Source: Entoloma clypeatum
Taxonomy: Eukaryota > Basidiomycota > Agaricomycetes > Agaricales > Entolomataceae
Length of the DNA: 64,000 nucleotides
Direction: 5' to 3'
NCBI GenBank assembly: GCA_963565915.1
Contig: OY751491.1
Span: 1,550,001 to 1,614,000 of the forward strand
Below the pieces are notes generated by a model. It saw nothing but the letters and a program-made list of their open reading frames with translations. It ran no database searches and was not told the origin of the DNA. This document shows, piece by piece, positions 10,778 to 21,567 of this stretch. Each line of letters begins with the position of its first letter. Position 1 is the first letter of the stretch. The position numbers and the translations under genes are program-made.

Positions 10778-11247
10778 GTGTTTGTTTCTGTCATTACGAG
10801 ACCGAATTTTTGTTTTTTATGTTTTGTCAATGCCAAAATTGGCACAAGACAAAGTTTCCACATTTTTGCCATCAGAAGTTGACCTTGATTTTATATCTAG
10901 ATCTTGTATGGACTTTTTAGTGTTTCATGGAGGGTTTGAACCACCGCAATACTGAATCTTGGCACCTCGATCCAGATTCATGACCATGTCCTCTGGCAGC
11001 CCCAAATATGCTTTCTCCCCAACACATTGCACAAAGAAAGTTATCCCACACAAGGGCGTGGCGGTGTACTGTGTCTCCCGCTCCGGCTATGATGTATGTC
11101 CCCAAAACATGGATGCTTGCTCAATGCTATGACATCTGTTTTTCTGCTTCAAACAGCTGGCCCACCACAGCCTACATGGTTATCGAGCTATTGAGCTCCT
11201 GGAGAATTGAATGCCCCACCCGCGCCGACTAATACGAATAGCTCGAC
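10778..11247. other. Intergenic, no gene seen
   Basis: 3' flank of the Crinkler gene. A T-rich segment at about 10800-10840 follows the stop. No open frame with recognisable content. It ends at the TCGAC target duplication of the solo LTR. Confidence 0.5.
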
Positions 11248-11790
11248 TGTCATAACCATACGATTCACATCCGACTTATCCGACGACTCCGACGATTCAT
11301 CCGCTCCGACATCTGCTCCAACAACATTCTATTTATATTGATTATACTTCTACTACGTAACATCTCAACCATACTTACAAGTAGACATATGTTGTTCACT
11401 TTTCATTTGCTACTCTCCGTACTCCGAATGTTCCGATGGTCAACTCCGATATCTGCACATCACTTATAGTAATACTGATCATTCTAGTCTACTATAAATA
11501 GTGTACAAACCTGTCGTAGAACCTCAGTTCAAATATCATATGTTACACCTCATTCACATCCGTCTCTACTTGCCTTTGAGCATTCTCTCCGTCACCTCCG
11601 CTCATCTGCTCATCTGCTCATCCGACATGTGCCAATCCGAAATCGAGGACCACATCAAAGAGTGGGGCGCAACGCACAAGTTGAAGCCAGGTCCTTTCTG
11701 CCAACGTCGCACTTACCACATTGCGCTCCTCCGCTACTCCGCTCCGACTCGTCCGACGTTTTCCGATGTTGAGAAACACACTACGTGACA
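11248..11790 (+). repeat. Solo LTR of gypsy family A
   Basis: Runs TGTCATAACC ... CTACGTGACA, 543 bp, near-identical to the 3' LTR of element A (27646-28180). It is flanked by a perfect 5-bp duplication TCGAC (11243-11247 and 11791-11795), so it is a complete insertion whose interior was lost by LTR-LTR recombination. A TATA box and the CAGTTCAAATAT start region are present as in the full element. Confidence 0.95.
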
Positions 11791-12278
11791 TCGACCACTG
11801 GCCAGGAACACAAGAAGTTTCCAACGAAGCTTGAAATGTAGCAAAGTAAGCTCTGCAAATGCTCAAGTGAGCCAAACTTAGGAGCGACGCAGTATAAGTG
11901 AAGATCCAGAACTGTTGAGTAACCCCGCTGATAAGGCCGCGCTGCGTCTAGGCCTAAAATCTGCACATTTGCACCCTTTCACACCATCTCTAAGGGATAT
12001 AGAGAGTCCTAGATGAGCTCCGATTCTGAGGACTTAGTGGCAACGTTAGAGAGAGACCAGCGACCCTGGCAATGTAGGACATAGCGCTGGTCACCACTAT
12101 GGGCTTAGCTATGATACTCGAGAGCTATGGGATCGTCTCACGAGATAGAAAAGACTATTGAGTGCCTCTCATGACGAAGCGTGAAACAAGGAGATGGGTT
12201 ATATTGGAATTATCGATGACACTAGCACTGTCTACTATACGTCGGGGCTTGACCGGAGACATTCTCGCGAGAGGTTTG

Positions 12279-12759
12279 TGTTAAGAACTGATCGACAAAA
12301 CGTCGGAGCTACGTTGGACGCGTCGGAAGGTCGGAGGGTCGGAGCGCGTGCAACGTAGGGGCAAGGACTTGGCTTCAACTTGTGTGTTGCGCCCTCGCTA
12401 ATACGTTGGTGTCCTTATTTCGGAGGATCGGAGGATCGGAGGTCGGAGGTCGGACTCAAGTTAAGAGTCGGAAAGAGGACGGGAGGTGTGATGTCGAATC
12501 TAAGTTGATATTCAAACTGAAGCTAATACATGATTCATAAGTTTAAATACTATGTCGGAGGACATGTGGCTTCGTCGGAGTCGGATAACGAGTGGCTGTT
12601 GGAGATTCTTAACATAAGTAAAATGGTCGGATGTAAGTAATGTACGTAGTAACGAGATTCATAACAGTAAGTATGCATAATAAGTATTAGTCAAAATGTC
12701 GGAGGTGTCAGAGGTGTCGGGATTGGTCGGAGATCGTCGGAATGGATCGGAATGTAACA
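12279..12759 (-). repeat. 3' LTR of element B
   Basis: 481 bp. On the plus strand TCGGA occurs many times. The right edge abuts the polypurine tract of B. Differences from the 18902-19382 copy are single bases, seven of eight being CpG versus TpG or CpA. Confidence 0.95.
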
Positions 12760-12776
12760 GTATTTCCCCCTTGGGG
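12760..12776 (-). promoter_or_regulatory. Polypurine tract of element B
   Basis: Read on the minus strand, CCAAGGGGGAAATAC ends directly at the LTR start TGTTACA. The block GGTTCGGCCCCAAGGGGG is shared with element A (27626-27645), where it also abuts the LTR. Confidence 0.85.
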
Positions 12777-12924
12777 CCGAACCCATGAGGCTAAGGACCT
12801 AGGTGGTCGGTGCGCGTGAACTGCGTCATGTGATGCGTTGGTTGAAAATACCGTCTGAGTGGTTCTTTCTTCTTGTTCCCCCATTCTCTTTTCGTTTTAA
12901 ACTCTTCCAAAAATAAACCTCAAT

Positions 12925-13900
12925 ATGTCGGCATCCCATTTTCAAAAGGAGATGGAGGCGCTGCAGGCTAAGCTCGCGGAGGTGGAGGCGAAAAAGCGAG
13001 CAGCGGAGGAGGAGGCTGCGAGGAAGGCTGAGGAGGAGCGGAGAGCGGAGGAAGAGAGGGCTGCGGAGGCGGCGCGGTTAGCGGAGGAGATGCGGGTAGC
13101 GGAGGAGATGCGGGTAGCGGAGGAGATGCGTCGGGCATCGGAGCTGGCGGCTCAGAAGAGGGCCGATGAAGTGGCCGCTGCGCAAGGCGCATCGAGCAAG
13201 GGGTCGGGGGGGCCGCAGGCGGAGAAGAAGAAGAAGACGACGAAGAAGAGGAAGATGGAGGAAGTGTCGGCGATGGTCAGAGAGGGGTCGGGAGTCGGGG
13301 TCGGGGTCGGCACCTGTGATAGGTGCATTGTGAAGGGCGTCGAATGCGAACGCGATGAGTAAGTTCTTCTTTGGTTCGTCTCTTCTGTTTTAACCTTTTG
13401 TTTTTAGGAATAAGACGTCCTGCAAGGGTTGTATCAAAGACAAGAAGAAGTGCGAGGTCGGAGTGTCGGAGGGGAAGTCGGAGGTGAAGCGTACGGTGAA
13501 GGTGAAGGGAAAATGGAAAGCGACAGAGGTCGGAGGGTCGGAGTCGGAGGTGACGCTGTTGAGCGTCTTGAAGGAGATTTTGGTGGAGACGAGGCAGATC
13601 CGAAGACTGCTCTCAGCAGTTGAAGGAACTGTCAACATTGCATACGTGCCAGAGGAAGTGGAGGAATCGGAGTCGGAGTTGGAGGGATCAGGGAAGTCGG
13701 ATGTGAATGAGGAGATAGAGGAGTTGAGCCTGGAGCAGAGGCTGGTGAAGAAGATCAAGCAAGACATGTTGAATTGGAAGAGGTTGGATATGCCGGAGCA
13801 GTCCGACATGGACATATCGGACGAGTCGGAGAAGGCGGAGTCAGAGGGGGAGTCGGACAAGGAGGAGGGTCCGTCCAACAAGAAACAACGTACTAAGTAG
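12925..13900 (+). CDS. Antisense accessory gene of element B: coiled-coil protein with Zn2Cys6-like cluster
   Basis: Two exons, 12925-13358 and 13408-13900 (49-bp intron, GTAAGT..TTTTTAG), 308 aa, on the strand opposite gag-pol. Its stop lies 27 bp from the pol stop, tail to tail. Residues 1-85 are a highly charged coiled coil with the repeat RVAEEM. A basic NLS-like EKKKKTTKKRKMEE follows. The six-cysteine module is C131-x2-C134-x6-C141-x8-C150-x2-C153-x6-C160, fitting the Zn2Cys6 spacing, with the intron splitting codon 145 between the third and fourth cysteines. The rest is acidic and Ser/Glu-rich, ending PSNKKQRTK. It is homologous to the antisense gene of element A. No frame break, although gag and pol of this copy are broken. 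Function is unknown; a nuclear DNA- or chromatin-binding role is inferred only from the module. Confidence 0.85.
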
Positions 13901-13927
13901 ATCGAATAGTACTTGTTTTTTCTTGTT

Positions 13928-16900
13928 TCAGAGCGATGTGAGCGGACCCGGTTTGTCGGGATAAGCGGAGTGAAAGTCGGAGACAAGCTCGGGGGCGTTT
14001 TCCAATTCATTGGCTGGTAGCCAAGAGAATTCTTCATCAGTGTTTTCATATCCTAACCAACGGACGAAATATAGTAGCTTGCAGCTACGTCGTCGGTCGA
14101 TCTTTGAGTCGACTATTTCAGCGATATCGTACTCAAGTTCTCCGTCAATGTCAATCGGAGGAGGCGGAGGTTGGGTCCGATTCGGAATGGTGTTCGGAGT
14201 TGCGGGTTCAAGCATGGAGACGTGGTAGACGGGGTGAACACCGCGGAATGTGTCGGGGAGTCGGAGGGTAAAGGAGTGTGTGCCGGGTTGTGCAATGATC
14301 TCGTATGGTCCCAAGTACTTTTCTGAGAGTTTCTTGGATGGGCGTGTTGTGCGGAAGAACTGTGCTTTGACGAAAACCTGTTGTCCGACAGAAAATGTCG
14401 GAGGTGCGATCCGATTATTGTCGGAGGACTTCTGGTAGCGTCGTTGGGCGTCGGAGATGGTGGCTTTCAGTTCTTGGTGAAGTTCGTCTAAGTCGGTCAT
14501 GAAGGATCGGGCTCGGGAAGAGGCGAGGTCTCGTTCCGGGTGAACAGTAATGTTTGGATGGTAACCCTTTTTAGCAAAGAAGGGAGATATGCCAGTGGTA
14601 GCACTAGGTGCATTGTTGTACGCGAACTCCGCAATCGGAAGGAGAGTGGACCAGTTGTCCTGTTGGTAGTTGCAGAATATCCGCAAGTATTGTTCGAGGG
14701 TCTGGTTAGTGCGTTCAGTTTGGCCATCGCCTTCGGGGTGGTAACTGGAGGTGAAGTGGAGGGTCATGTTTAGAGCCTTTCCGAGAGATAGGAAGAATCG
14801 GGAGACAAATTCGGGGCCGTGGTCGGAGGTGACATGTTCGGGGACGCCGTGTTTAGAGAAGACGTGTAGTACGAAAAGTACGGCAAGGTCTTCGGAGGTG
14901 CAATGAATTGTTGTCGGAATGAAAATACTTTGTTTCGTTAATCGGTCAACGATAACGAGGATTGAATCAAAGTTGTCGGAGGTCGGAAGGGTCTCAATGA
15001 AATCCATTGAGATAGAATTCCAAGGACGTTCGGGGATCGGAAGCTGTTTGAGTAGGCCGTAAGGCTTGTGTCTTTGGGGCTTCGATCACATGCAAGTGGT
15101 ACATGACTTGCAATAGTGTTTAACGAAATCTCGTATTCCGGGCCAGGTATAATCACGCTGAATGAGACTGAGTGTCTTGTTCTGACCTGGGTGTCCAGCA
15201 AGCATATGATCGTGCTTGTGCTGTAGGACTCGGAGTCGGAGGTCGTCGGAGTCGGGAACATATATCCGATCGTCATGTCGGAGGAAACCATCGGGGTCGA
15301 GAGACCAGCGGGGTTTAGGATCTTTAGAAAGAGTGTCGTAAAGAGTGTCGGAAGGGAGTGCTGTGTGTATGTCATGGTGAAGCTTCTCTGTGTCCATGAT
15401 AATGGTTGCACGGAGGACGGGCTCAAGGAGTTGAGTTGCGCGAACTGAAGCGGAGAGCTGTTCTTGCGAAAAGACTGGTCGGAGGTTGGTCGGATTGATG
15501 TCGACGTAGTCGCTATTTCCCCCTTTAGGATAGACATCCCAACGTCTAGTTAGAGAGTCAGGTTTAGTTCCCAATTGGCCGGGGCGGAATCGGATGACGA
15601 GGTTGAACTGAGAAAGGTATTCTGACCATCGGACTTGTCGGTGTGAAAGAACTTTGGTGGTGGCAAAATACTCGAGATTTTTGTGGTCGGTAACGACGTC
15701 AATCGGAGTACTGGAGCCTTCGAGGTAATGGCGCCAAATTTTAAACGCTTCGTAGATGGCAAGAAGTTCCTTATCGTGGGTGTCATAGTTTACTTCGGGG
15801 GCCGTGAAGGTGCGGGAATGGAATGCGACGGGGTGGACTTCATTGTCGGAGGTGACTATCGACAGAATAGCCGCTAGGGCATAGTCGGATGCGTCAGTTT
15901 CGACAATTATCGGAGAGTCGGGGATCCAGTGTGTCAGGATCGGAGCGGTGGTAAATGCCTTTTTCAGGTCATTAAAAGCGGTTCGAGCATCGTCGGAGAA
16001 CAACCAAGTGGCATGTTTCCTGGTTAAACGAGTGAGTGGAATAGTGATGTTGGAATAGAATGGAATGAAACGTTGGTAAAAGTTTGCAAAACCTAAAAAG
16101 GACTGGACGTCCTTCACTCTGCGCGGTTCAGGCCAATCCTGAATAATCTTGACTTTCGCTTCTGACATTTTGAGTCCGTCGGGAGAAAGGATAAATCCAA
16201 GATATTCTACAGTTTCGGCAGAGAAGTCGCACTTGTCGGCGCGGGCGTAAAGACCATGTTGTCGGAGTCGTCGGAGGACTTCTCGGACATGTTTTTTGTG
16301 TTCCTCGGGGTTGTCGGAGTAGATCAGGATGTTGTCGAGGTAAACGGTAACGCAATTGTCCAGAAGGTCGGAGAAGATGTCGTTCATAAAATGTTGAAAG
16401 GCTGCAGGTGCGTTAGACAATCCGAATGGCATGACTAACCATTCAAATGATCCATAGCGAGTGCGGAATGCAGTTTTCCATTCGTCACCTTCAGCGATGC
16501 GGACTAGGTGGTATGCGTGTCGGAGGTCTATGGTGGTATAAACGCGTGCTTTTCCGGCAGTGGCTAAGAGGTCGGAGATGAGTGGAAGTGGGTATCGGTC
16601 CTTCTTCGTGATTTTGTTCAGGCCTCGGTAGTCGACGCATAGTCGGAGTGATCCATCTTTCTTTCGGACGAAGAGGATCGGAGTGCTGTGAGGTGAACTA
16701 GAAGGTTTGATGAAACCGATATTGAGGTGCTCGTCGATGAAGTCTCGGAGGGATCCGAGTTCGGATTGCGAGAGTGAGTACATCGGACCAATCGGAGGGG
16801 AAGTACCTTCCTCCAAATTGATCTTGAGGTTGTACGGTCGGTGGGGTGCAAGGGTGTCGGCTTTTTTCTTACTGAATACATCAGCAAAATCGTGGTATTC

Positions 16901-17628
16901 CTTGGGTATGCCAGAGAGGTCGGGAGCGTCGTCGGAGACAGACGCGGAATCGGCGGAGATGTCGGAGAGGTGAACGCGGAAAGCGTATGCCCCAGGAGCT
17001 TTACATGCATGGAGATATGTGGCTGCATTGACCATGGTAATCTGTGGCAGGTCGGAGGTGTTCGGAGTGAGCGGATCGGAGGTGCCCATCGGAGAGGGCG
17101 GACACTGCAGAGGTGGCGGAGCTGCCTCAGCAGTCAACGTTGGAGTCGGACTCGGAGTGTTGGGTAACATAGAACGGAATAAGATACTGCCCAATACCCA
17201 ATCAATCAATGGATTGTAGCGGGTGAGCCAGTTGTGTCCTAGAACCAAATTACAAGACAAATCGAGGGTTGTCACGTAAAATGCGACGGTCAGAAGTTCA
17301 CCGGAAGGAAATCGGAGAGGAAGATCGATAGATTGTGTGATATAAGTATTTGAAGAACCGTCAAAAAGTTTCAAAACCATAGGTGAAGGAATCGGAGTCG
17401 GAGATAAGTTTAAAGAAGAAATAAATCTGGTATCTGCGAAGCAATGTGTAGAACCAGAATCAATAAGAGTCTTTATCGGAAGAGAATCGGAAAAGGTCGA
17501 AGATATCAAATCAATACATAGAGAGTTCGGATTTGAGAGAGCGGACGCATTGAGTCGGAGGGTTTCCAAAGGTGCACGAAAGGAGTCAACGCAATCCCCA
17601 GTACGTGCTGGAATCTGAGGACTGCTTA
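13928..17628 (-). pseudogene. pol of element B: protease, RT, RNase H, integrase, chromodomain
   Basis: In order: aspartic protease ([13 protein letters not shown]), RT ([11 protein letters not shown]; catalytic motif reads YLDN, with the Asn codon at 16331-16333, instead of YLDD), RNase H (VETDASDYAL), integrase zinc domain (HDHMLAGHPG..CKSCTTC), DDE core ([27 protein letters not shown]) and a C-terminal chromodomain (CKLLYFVRWLGYENTDEEFSW). One in-frame TGA at 15086-15088 separates the integrase zinc domain from the core. The frame from 17569 is offset relative to gag by small indels near 17540-17628. RT and integrase losses both fit CpG to TpG or CpA change (D to N in YLDD; DRG to DHG beside the second catalytic Asp). 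Confidence 0.95.
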
Positions 17629-18855
17629 CTATTTTTTTGACTCGGTCGTCTTCTCCGATTTGTCCTCAGCTTGGGCCGCGCGGGCCTTTGCTTTGGCGTT
17701 AGAAGGCAATTTCTTCGAGCAGTCGGAAGCCCGATGACCAACGTTGCCGCAAAACATGCATAAATTATTGTCAAATCGTCGTTGGCGTTCTTGGGGAGTT
17801 AATTTCCCATCTTTGCCAAGTTTGTCGGAGAGGGCGGATTTCGGAGAGGTGGATGACGATTTTTGTTGTTGTTGCGAGTTGGGTTTAGACGATGAGGAGT
17901 TGTTGTTGGAGGATGATGAAGCGGGGGTCTGTTTTTTGTCGGATTTGTCGGATTTGTCGTATTTCGGGGTAGATTTGTCGGAGGAGCGCGATTTCTCGCG
18001 TTGACGTTCCCAGTAGTGAGCATCAATGTTATGGGCCATTACTTTCAACTCGGCAAGAGTCTTTGGTTTGGGAAAAGTCCCCAAAACGTCCTTGATGCAT
18101 TCCGCTAAACCGGTATAGTACCAATATCGGAGTGCGCCATCATCCCACTGCGTGCGAGCAGAAAGACGTTTGAAGTCCACGTTGTAACGTAGGATCTTCT
18201 GATTGTCGCGCATCCGAAGGTGATCCAGGCTATCCTCTGCTTCTCCGGTCGGATCGATAGGTCCGAATTCGGATCGGAGGATGTGCACAAAGGCGGACCA
18301 GTCGTCCAACCAGACAGAGTCGTCGTCGGACTCTCCCAAGAGGGTGGGCTCAAACCATTCGAGCGCGGTTCCTCGGAGGTACGACAGAGCGAAACTGACT
18401 TTGTTATCATCGTCGTCAAAGGCAGGGTTGTTTTGGAAATATAGCGTGCATTGTGCGAGGAAACTGGTGAGTTTCCGAGAGTCGGAACCGTCAAAAGTGT
18501 CGGGTTCCTTCGACTTCTTTTTCGGAGTTTTCGGAGTCTCTCTACATCAGAGCTCCTGCGTCATAAGCATAATTGCTTCGGCGAGGTTTGGAGTTTGCTC
18601 GCGACGGAAAGGGTTGTTATCGTCAAAAGGAGAGGTCGGAGATTTAAAAGGACGGAATTCTTCAGGAATCAGAGGTCCTTGTGTCTGAGGTGTTCGGAGA
18701 CGAGGTGTCGGAGATATGGGGTCAGGTTTGGGTGCAGATTCATCTGCGGGAATATCTTGGAACGTGTGTAGAAATGTCGCCCTGGTGTCCTGCAGGTTTG
18801 AAGCTTCCGCTGCGGCTGCTGCTGCGCGGGAGTTCTGTGTGTTGCGGGCTGCCAT
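17629..18855 (-). pseudogene. gag of element B, one internal TGA
   Basis: Starts ATG at 18855 (MAARNTQNSRAAAAAAEASN). The capsid region includes EPDTFDGSDSRKL, SYLRGTALEWFEP and YNVDFKRLSARTQWD, then a Lys/Ser-rich linker and one zinc knuckle CMFCGNVGHRASDC (C-x2-C-x4-H-x4-C). It ends ESKK-TAG at 17629, as in element A. A single in-frame TGA (18547-18549) lies after LMTQEL. The rest of the frame continues unbroken on both sides, so one base change probably inactivated it. Confidence 0.9.
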
Positions 18856-18887
18856 AACTGGAATTTGAAATACGGATAAGCGAGTGG

Positions 18888-18901
18888 CAGTTTGAATATA
18901 C
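18888..18901 (-). promoter_or_regulatory. Self-primer binding site of element B
   Basis: The first bases after the 5' LTR on the minus strand are GTATATTCAAACTG. ATATTCAAACTG (18899-18888) is the exact complement of CAGTTTGAATAT in the LTR (19142-19131), itself about 30 nt downstream of TATTTAAA (19172-19165). There is no TGG-starting tRNA primer site. See the Tf1-like self-priming finding. Confidence 0.7.
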
Positions 18902-19382
18902 TGTTAAGAACTGATCGACAAAACGTCGGAGCTACGTCGGACGCGTCGGAAGGTCGGAGGGTCGGAGCGCGTGCAACGTAGGGGCAAGGACTTGGCTTCA
19001 ACTTGTGTGTTGCGCCCTCGCTAATACGTTGGTGTCCTTATTTCGGAGGATCGGAGGATCGGAGGTCAGAGGTTGGACTCAAGTTAAGAGTCGGAAAGAG
19101 GACGGGAGGTGTGATGTCGAATCTAAGTTGATATTCAAACTGAAGCTAATACATGATTCATAAGTTTAAATACTATGTCGGAGGACGTGTGGCTTCGTCG
19201 GAGTCGGATAACGAGTGGCTGTTGGAGATTCTTAACATAATTAAAATGGTCGGATGTAAGTAATGTACGTAGTAACAAGATTCATAACAGTAAGTATGCA
19301 TAATAAGTATTAGTCAAAATGTCGGAGGTGTCGGAGGTGTCAGGATTGGTCGGAGATCGTCGGAATGGATCGGAATGTAACA
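18902..19382 (-). repeat. 5' LTR of element B
   Basis: 481 bp. The promoter is inferred from TATTTAAA at 19172-19165 on the minus strand. The inferred transcript start region is CAGTTTGAATAT at 19142-19131. The outer edge is followed by the GTTTG target duplication. Confidence 0.95.
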
Positions 19383-20317
19383 GTTTGGTCAACGTGCGCT
19401 GTGCTTCACGTCCAAATTGTCCGTATCGGGAATATCGAAATGACATCGGATGATACAGACTGAGATCGGGTTTGATATGTTGCGATCAACATGACCTTAT
19501 GGTGAACTTTGATAGAGATCGAATCTGATGGGTGGCTTACCGAGGCGACCCTTAATTGATGCAGTTGATACCTCACGGTAACTAGTCAGCATCATCCCGG
19601 GTACATTGCAAAACCCAGCTATTGAAATAGTGGCCTCTCCAGTACGGCAGAGGTTCGGATATGGAAAAGGGGCGCACCTGTGGCATTGTCTACCACATGG
19701 GCGCATCGAAACGACTTTAGCGAAGGTCATTTGACTGGATACCATTTATCAATACCACATGCAACCTTTCTCTATATTTATTGCTGCTCATGTATAAAAT
19801 CTCGTAGTTTCGTCGTAGATAGGTTAGGTTAGATTGTGCCCCAGAATTGATAGCATTTGTCTTGTGCATCTGTCGTCATTCACGAGTATCATTGAAGCCT
19901 CGAGATTGTTTGGTTTGCATCGGAAGTCAGTTGCGATTGTGTTTTGTGTGTTCGAGAACTTGTCAATCGTCAAATCATGTTATCTATCGGTCATATTGGT
20001 CATTGTCGTGTTCGTATTCAGTTGAGATCATGTTTGCGAAGTCTTGTTGGTTTGGAAATCACAAACCTCAGTTCATTATCTATTGAGAACTATCTCTAAG
20101 TCTTGTTCAAGACTTATTGAGCCATCGCTAAGCGAGTTATTCAATTGTTGTTTGGAAGAGTCGCATCCTGAGTGATCCCACTCATCACCCCGAACTATAT
20201 CGATTGAGAAGTACGCATCGCGAGACTTGTTCGGTCTTCGTTGTTGTGTTTGGTGTTTGTGTGTGTGATAGAGATATCGCTCGCGCTCATCCCCAGACTC
20301 ACTTCCTTCGTTTCATC

Positions 20318-20336
20318 TGGAGCCCACCGTGAGGGG
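20318..20336 (+). promoter_or_regulatory. Primer binding site of element C (candidate)
   Basis: TGGAGCCCACCGTGAGG begins 2 nt after the 5' LTR end (20315). The TGG start and position fit a tRNA-primed site, complementary to a tRNA 3' end. The tRNA was not identified. This differs from the self-primed A and B elements. Confidence 0.6.
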
Positions 20337-20467
20337 TGGTTCTAAAATAACAAATTTACTCAGTGTCGGCTCGATACAGTTCCTCTCAAGGAATTTAGTT
20401 ATAGTTCTCACTTGAGAGATAACCCTGTCCTCTACAAGCAAACCCACTGTTGCATCTAGCAGCAAAC

Positions 20468-21472
20468 ATGTCAAAGCAAACTCGTGGAAGCCTCCAGTTC
20501 ATAAAAGAGGTCTCGCGAGCGGTCATAACCCGAAGACAACGTCTCTAAAAGCATCATCTTCAAAAGCAACAAATTCACAATCTATTGAAACAGCTCGTGA
20601 GCACGTGACCCGTAGTCTATCGAAAGCAGGAGCAGAACTAGTAGGACCTCTCAAAGAGCCCATAAAGCCTACTCAAAAGAGAACACTAGAAAACCTTGAA
20701 TCAGAAAGGCTACTAGCATTGCGAGAGCATTCAGTATCCATTGTGCAACCAATAGAAACTCAAAATCAAAATCTTAACAGTCAATTGTCGACATATACAA
20801 TGGCTACAAATACACAGAATGTTGCAGCAACTGCACCAAGGAATGGTTTGAGAATGCCGCGTTGAAGTGAACGAGGAGCCCCGAGATTTGATAAAGAAAA
20901 GGCCTCCGAGCTTTTAAGATTTATCGATGAAGTCGAAATCTGCTTTGACCACGCAGGTATAACCGATACTGTGGAAAAGAAAAAGTTAATCGGAGGCTAT
21001 GCAGATAGTGTCTCGGAAGAAGAATGGACAACCCTCGATTCCTATGCTACAGGAACATGGGAGGAGTATAAGAAAGAGTTAATAAACAACTACCCAGTGG
21101 TAGCGAGCAGACGTGACGGTACCTTGGCCAGATTATCGAGTATCTGCAAGGAGTACAGTCGTCTTGGATTAGGCAATCTAGATGAAATTATGTCCCTGAA
21201 ACATAGTTTCAAAGCCGAAGCTAAGAAACTGACTGGTGCGAATGGTTGTATCTCCAATCATGAGCTCATGGGGAGGTTCTTGAGTTGTTTAAACGACAAC
21301 TTTGCAGAAGCGGTCAAGTTGAGATTGTCCATGATGGACAACGCGGCCACAGCAAATAATGCCGCGGCAGCAGTGGTAAGACATCAGGATAATCTCGTAG
21401 ACTTGAGTGACATGATAGAAATTGTTGAGAAAATGGCAAGGCACCATAACGATTTCACCGCTTCCAATAATT
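20468..21472 (+). pseudogene. gag of element C, 5' part, cut off by element A
   Basis: An ATG at 20468 (MSKQTRGSLQ) opens a frame that shifts near 20545. The main frame then runs from about 20605 with an in-frame TGA at 20863-20865. The capsid-like region follows (GAPRFDKEKASELLRF, KKLIGGYADSVSEEEWTTLD, SRLGLGNLDEIMSLKHSFKA). It breaks at 21472, where element A's truncated LTR begins. The zinc-knuckle end of this gag resumes at about 28181 (HFLRECTELQM). Confidence 0.8.
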
Positions 21473-21516
21473 ACTCGTCCGATGTTTTCCAATGTTGAGA
21501 AACACGCTACGTGACA
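21473..21516 (+). repeat. Truncated 5' LTR of element A (44 bp remain)
   Basis: ACTCGTCCGATGTTTTCCAA to CTACGTGACA matches the last 44 bp of the LTRs at 28137-28180 and 11747-11790. About 490 bp, including the promoter, are missing. Confidence 0.9.
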
Positions 21517-21529
21517 GTATATTTGAACT
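21517..21529 (+). promoter_or_regulatory. Self-primer binding site of element A
   Basis: GTATATTTGAACT directly follows the 5' LTR. ATATTTGAACT is the exact complement of AGTTCAAATAT in the A-family LTR (27924-27934), which lies 33 nt downstream of TATAAATA (27891-27898). Element B has a different but equally paired sequence. Confidence 0.7.
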
Positions 21530-21567
21530 ACCACCATTCTTTGATTTACCCAACAACCTCTACCCAC

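Larger units (their letters stand above)
12279..19382 (-). mobile_element. Ty3/gypsy chromovirus B, 7.1 kb, both LTRs present
   Basis: LTRs 12279-12759 and 18902-19382 (481 bp each, TGTTAAG..TGTAACA on the plus strand) with target duplication GTTTG at 12274-12278 and 19383-19387. By eye the two LTRs differ at 8 positions (about 98.3% identity), so the insertion is recent relative to C. Minus strand: gag, protease, RT, RNase H, integrase, chromodomain. Plus strand: an accessory gene at 12925-13900. Two in-frame TGA codons and a YLDN reverse-transcriptase motif make this copy non-autonomous. Confidence 0.96.
11930..20315 (+). repeat. 5' LTR of element C, split by element B
   Basis: Pieces 11930-12278 and 19388-20315 together equal the 3' LTR 39816-41093 in length and sequence. 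At the insertion point the intact copy reads GAGAGGTTTGGTCAACG, and here GTTTG is duplicated on either side of B. The differences from the 3' LTR are few. Confidence 0.93.

Noticed and set aside
13390..14049. 219-codon minus-strand frame overlapping the accessory gene of B
   Set aside because: Mirror of the antisense gene and pol end in another frame; Ser-rich shadow without domains.
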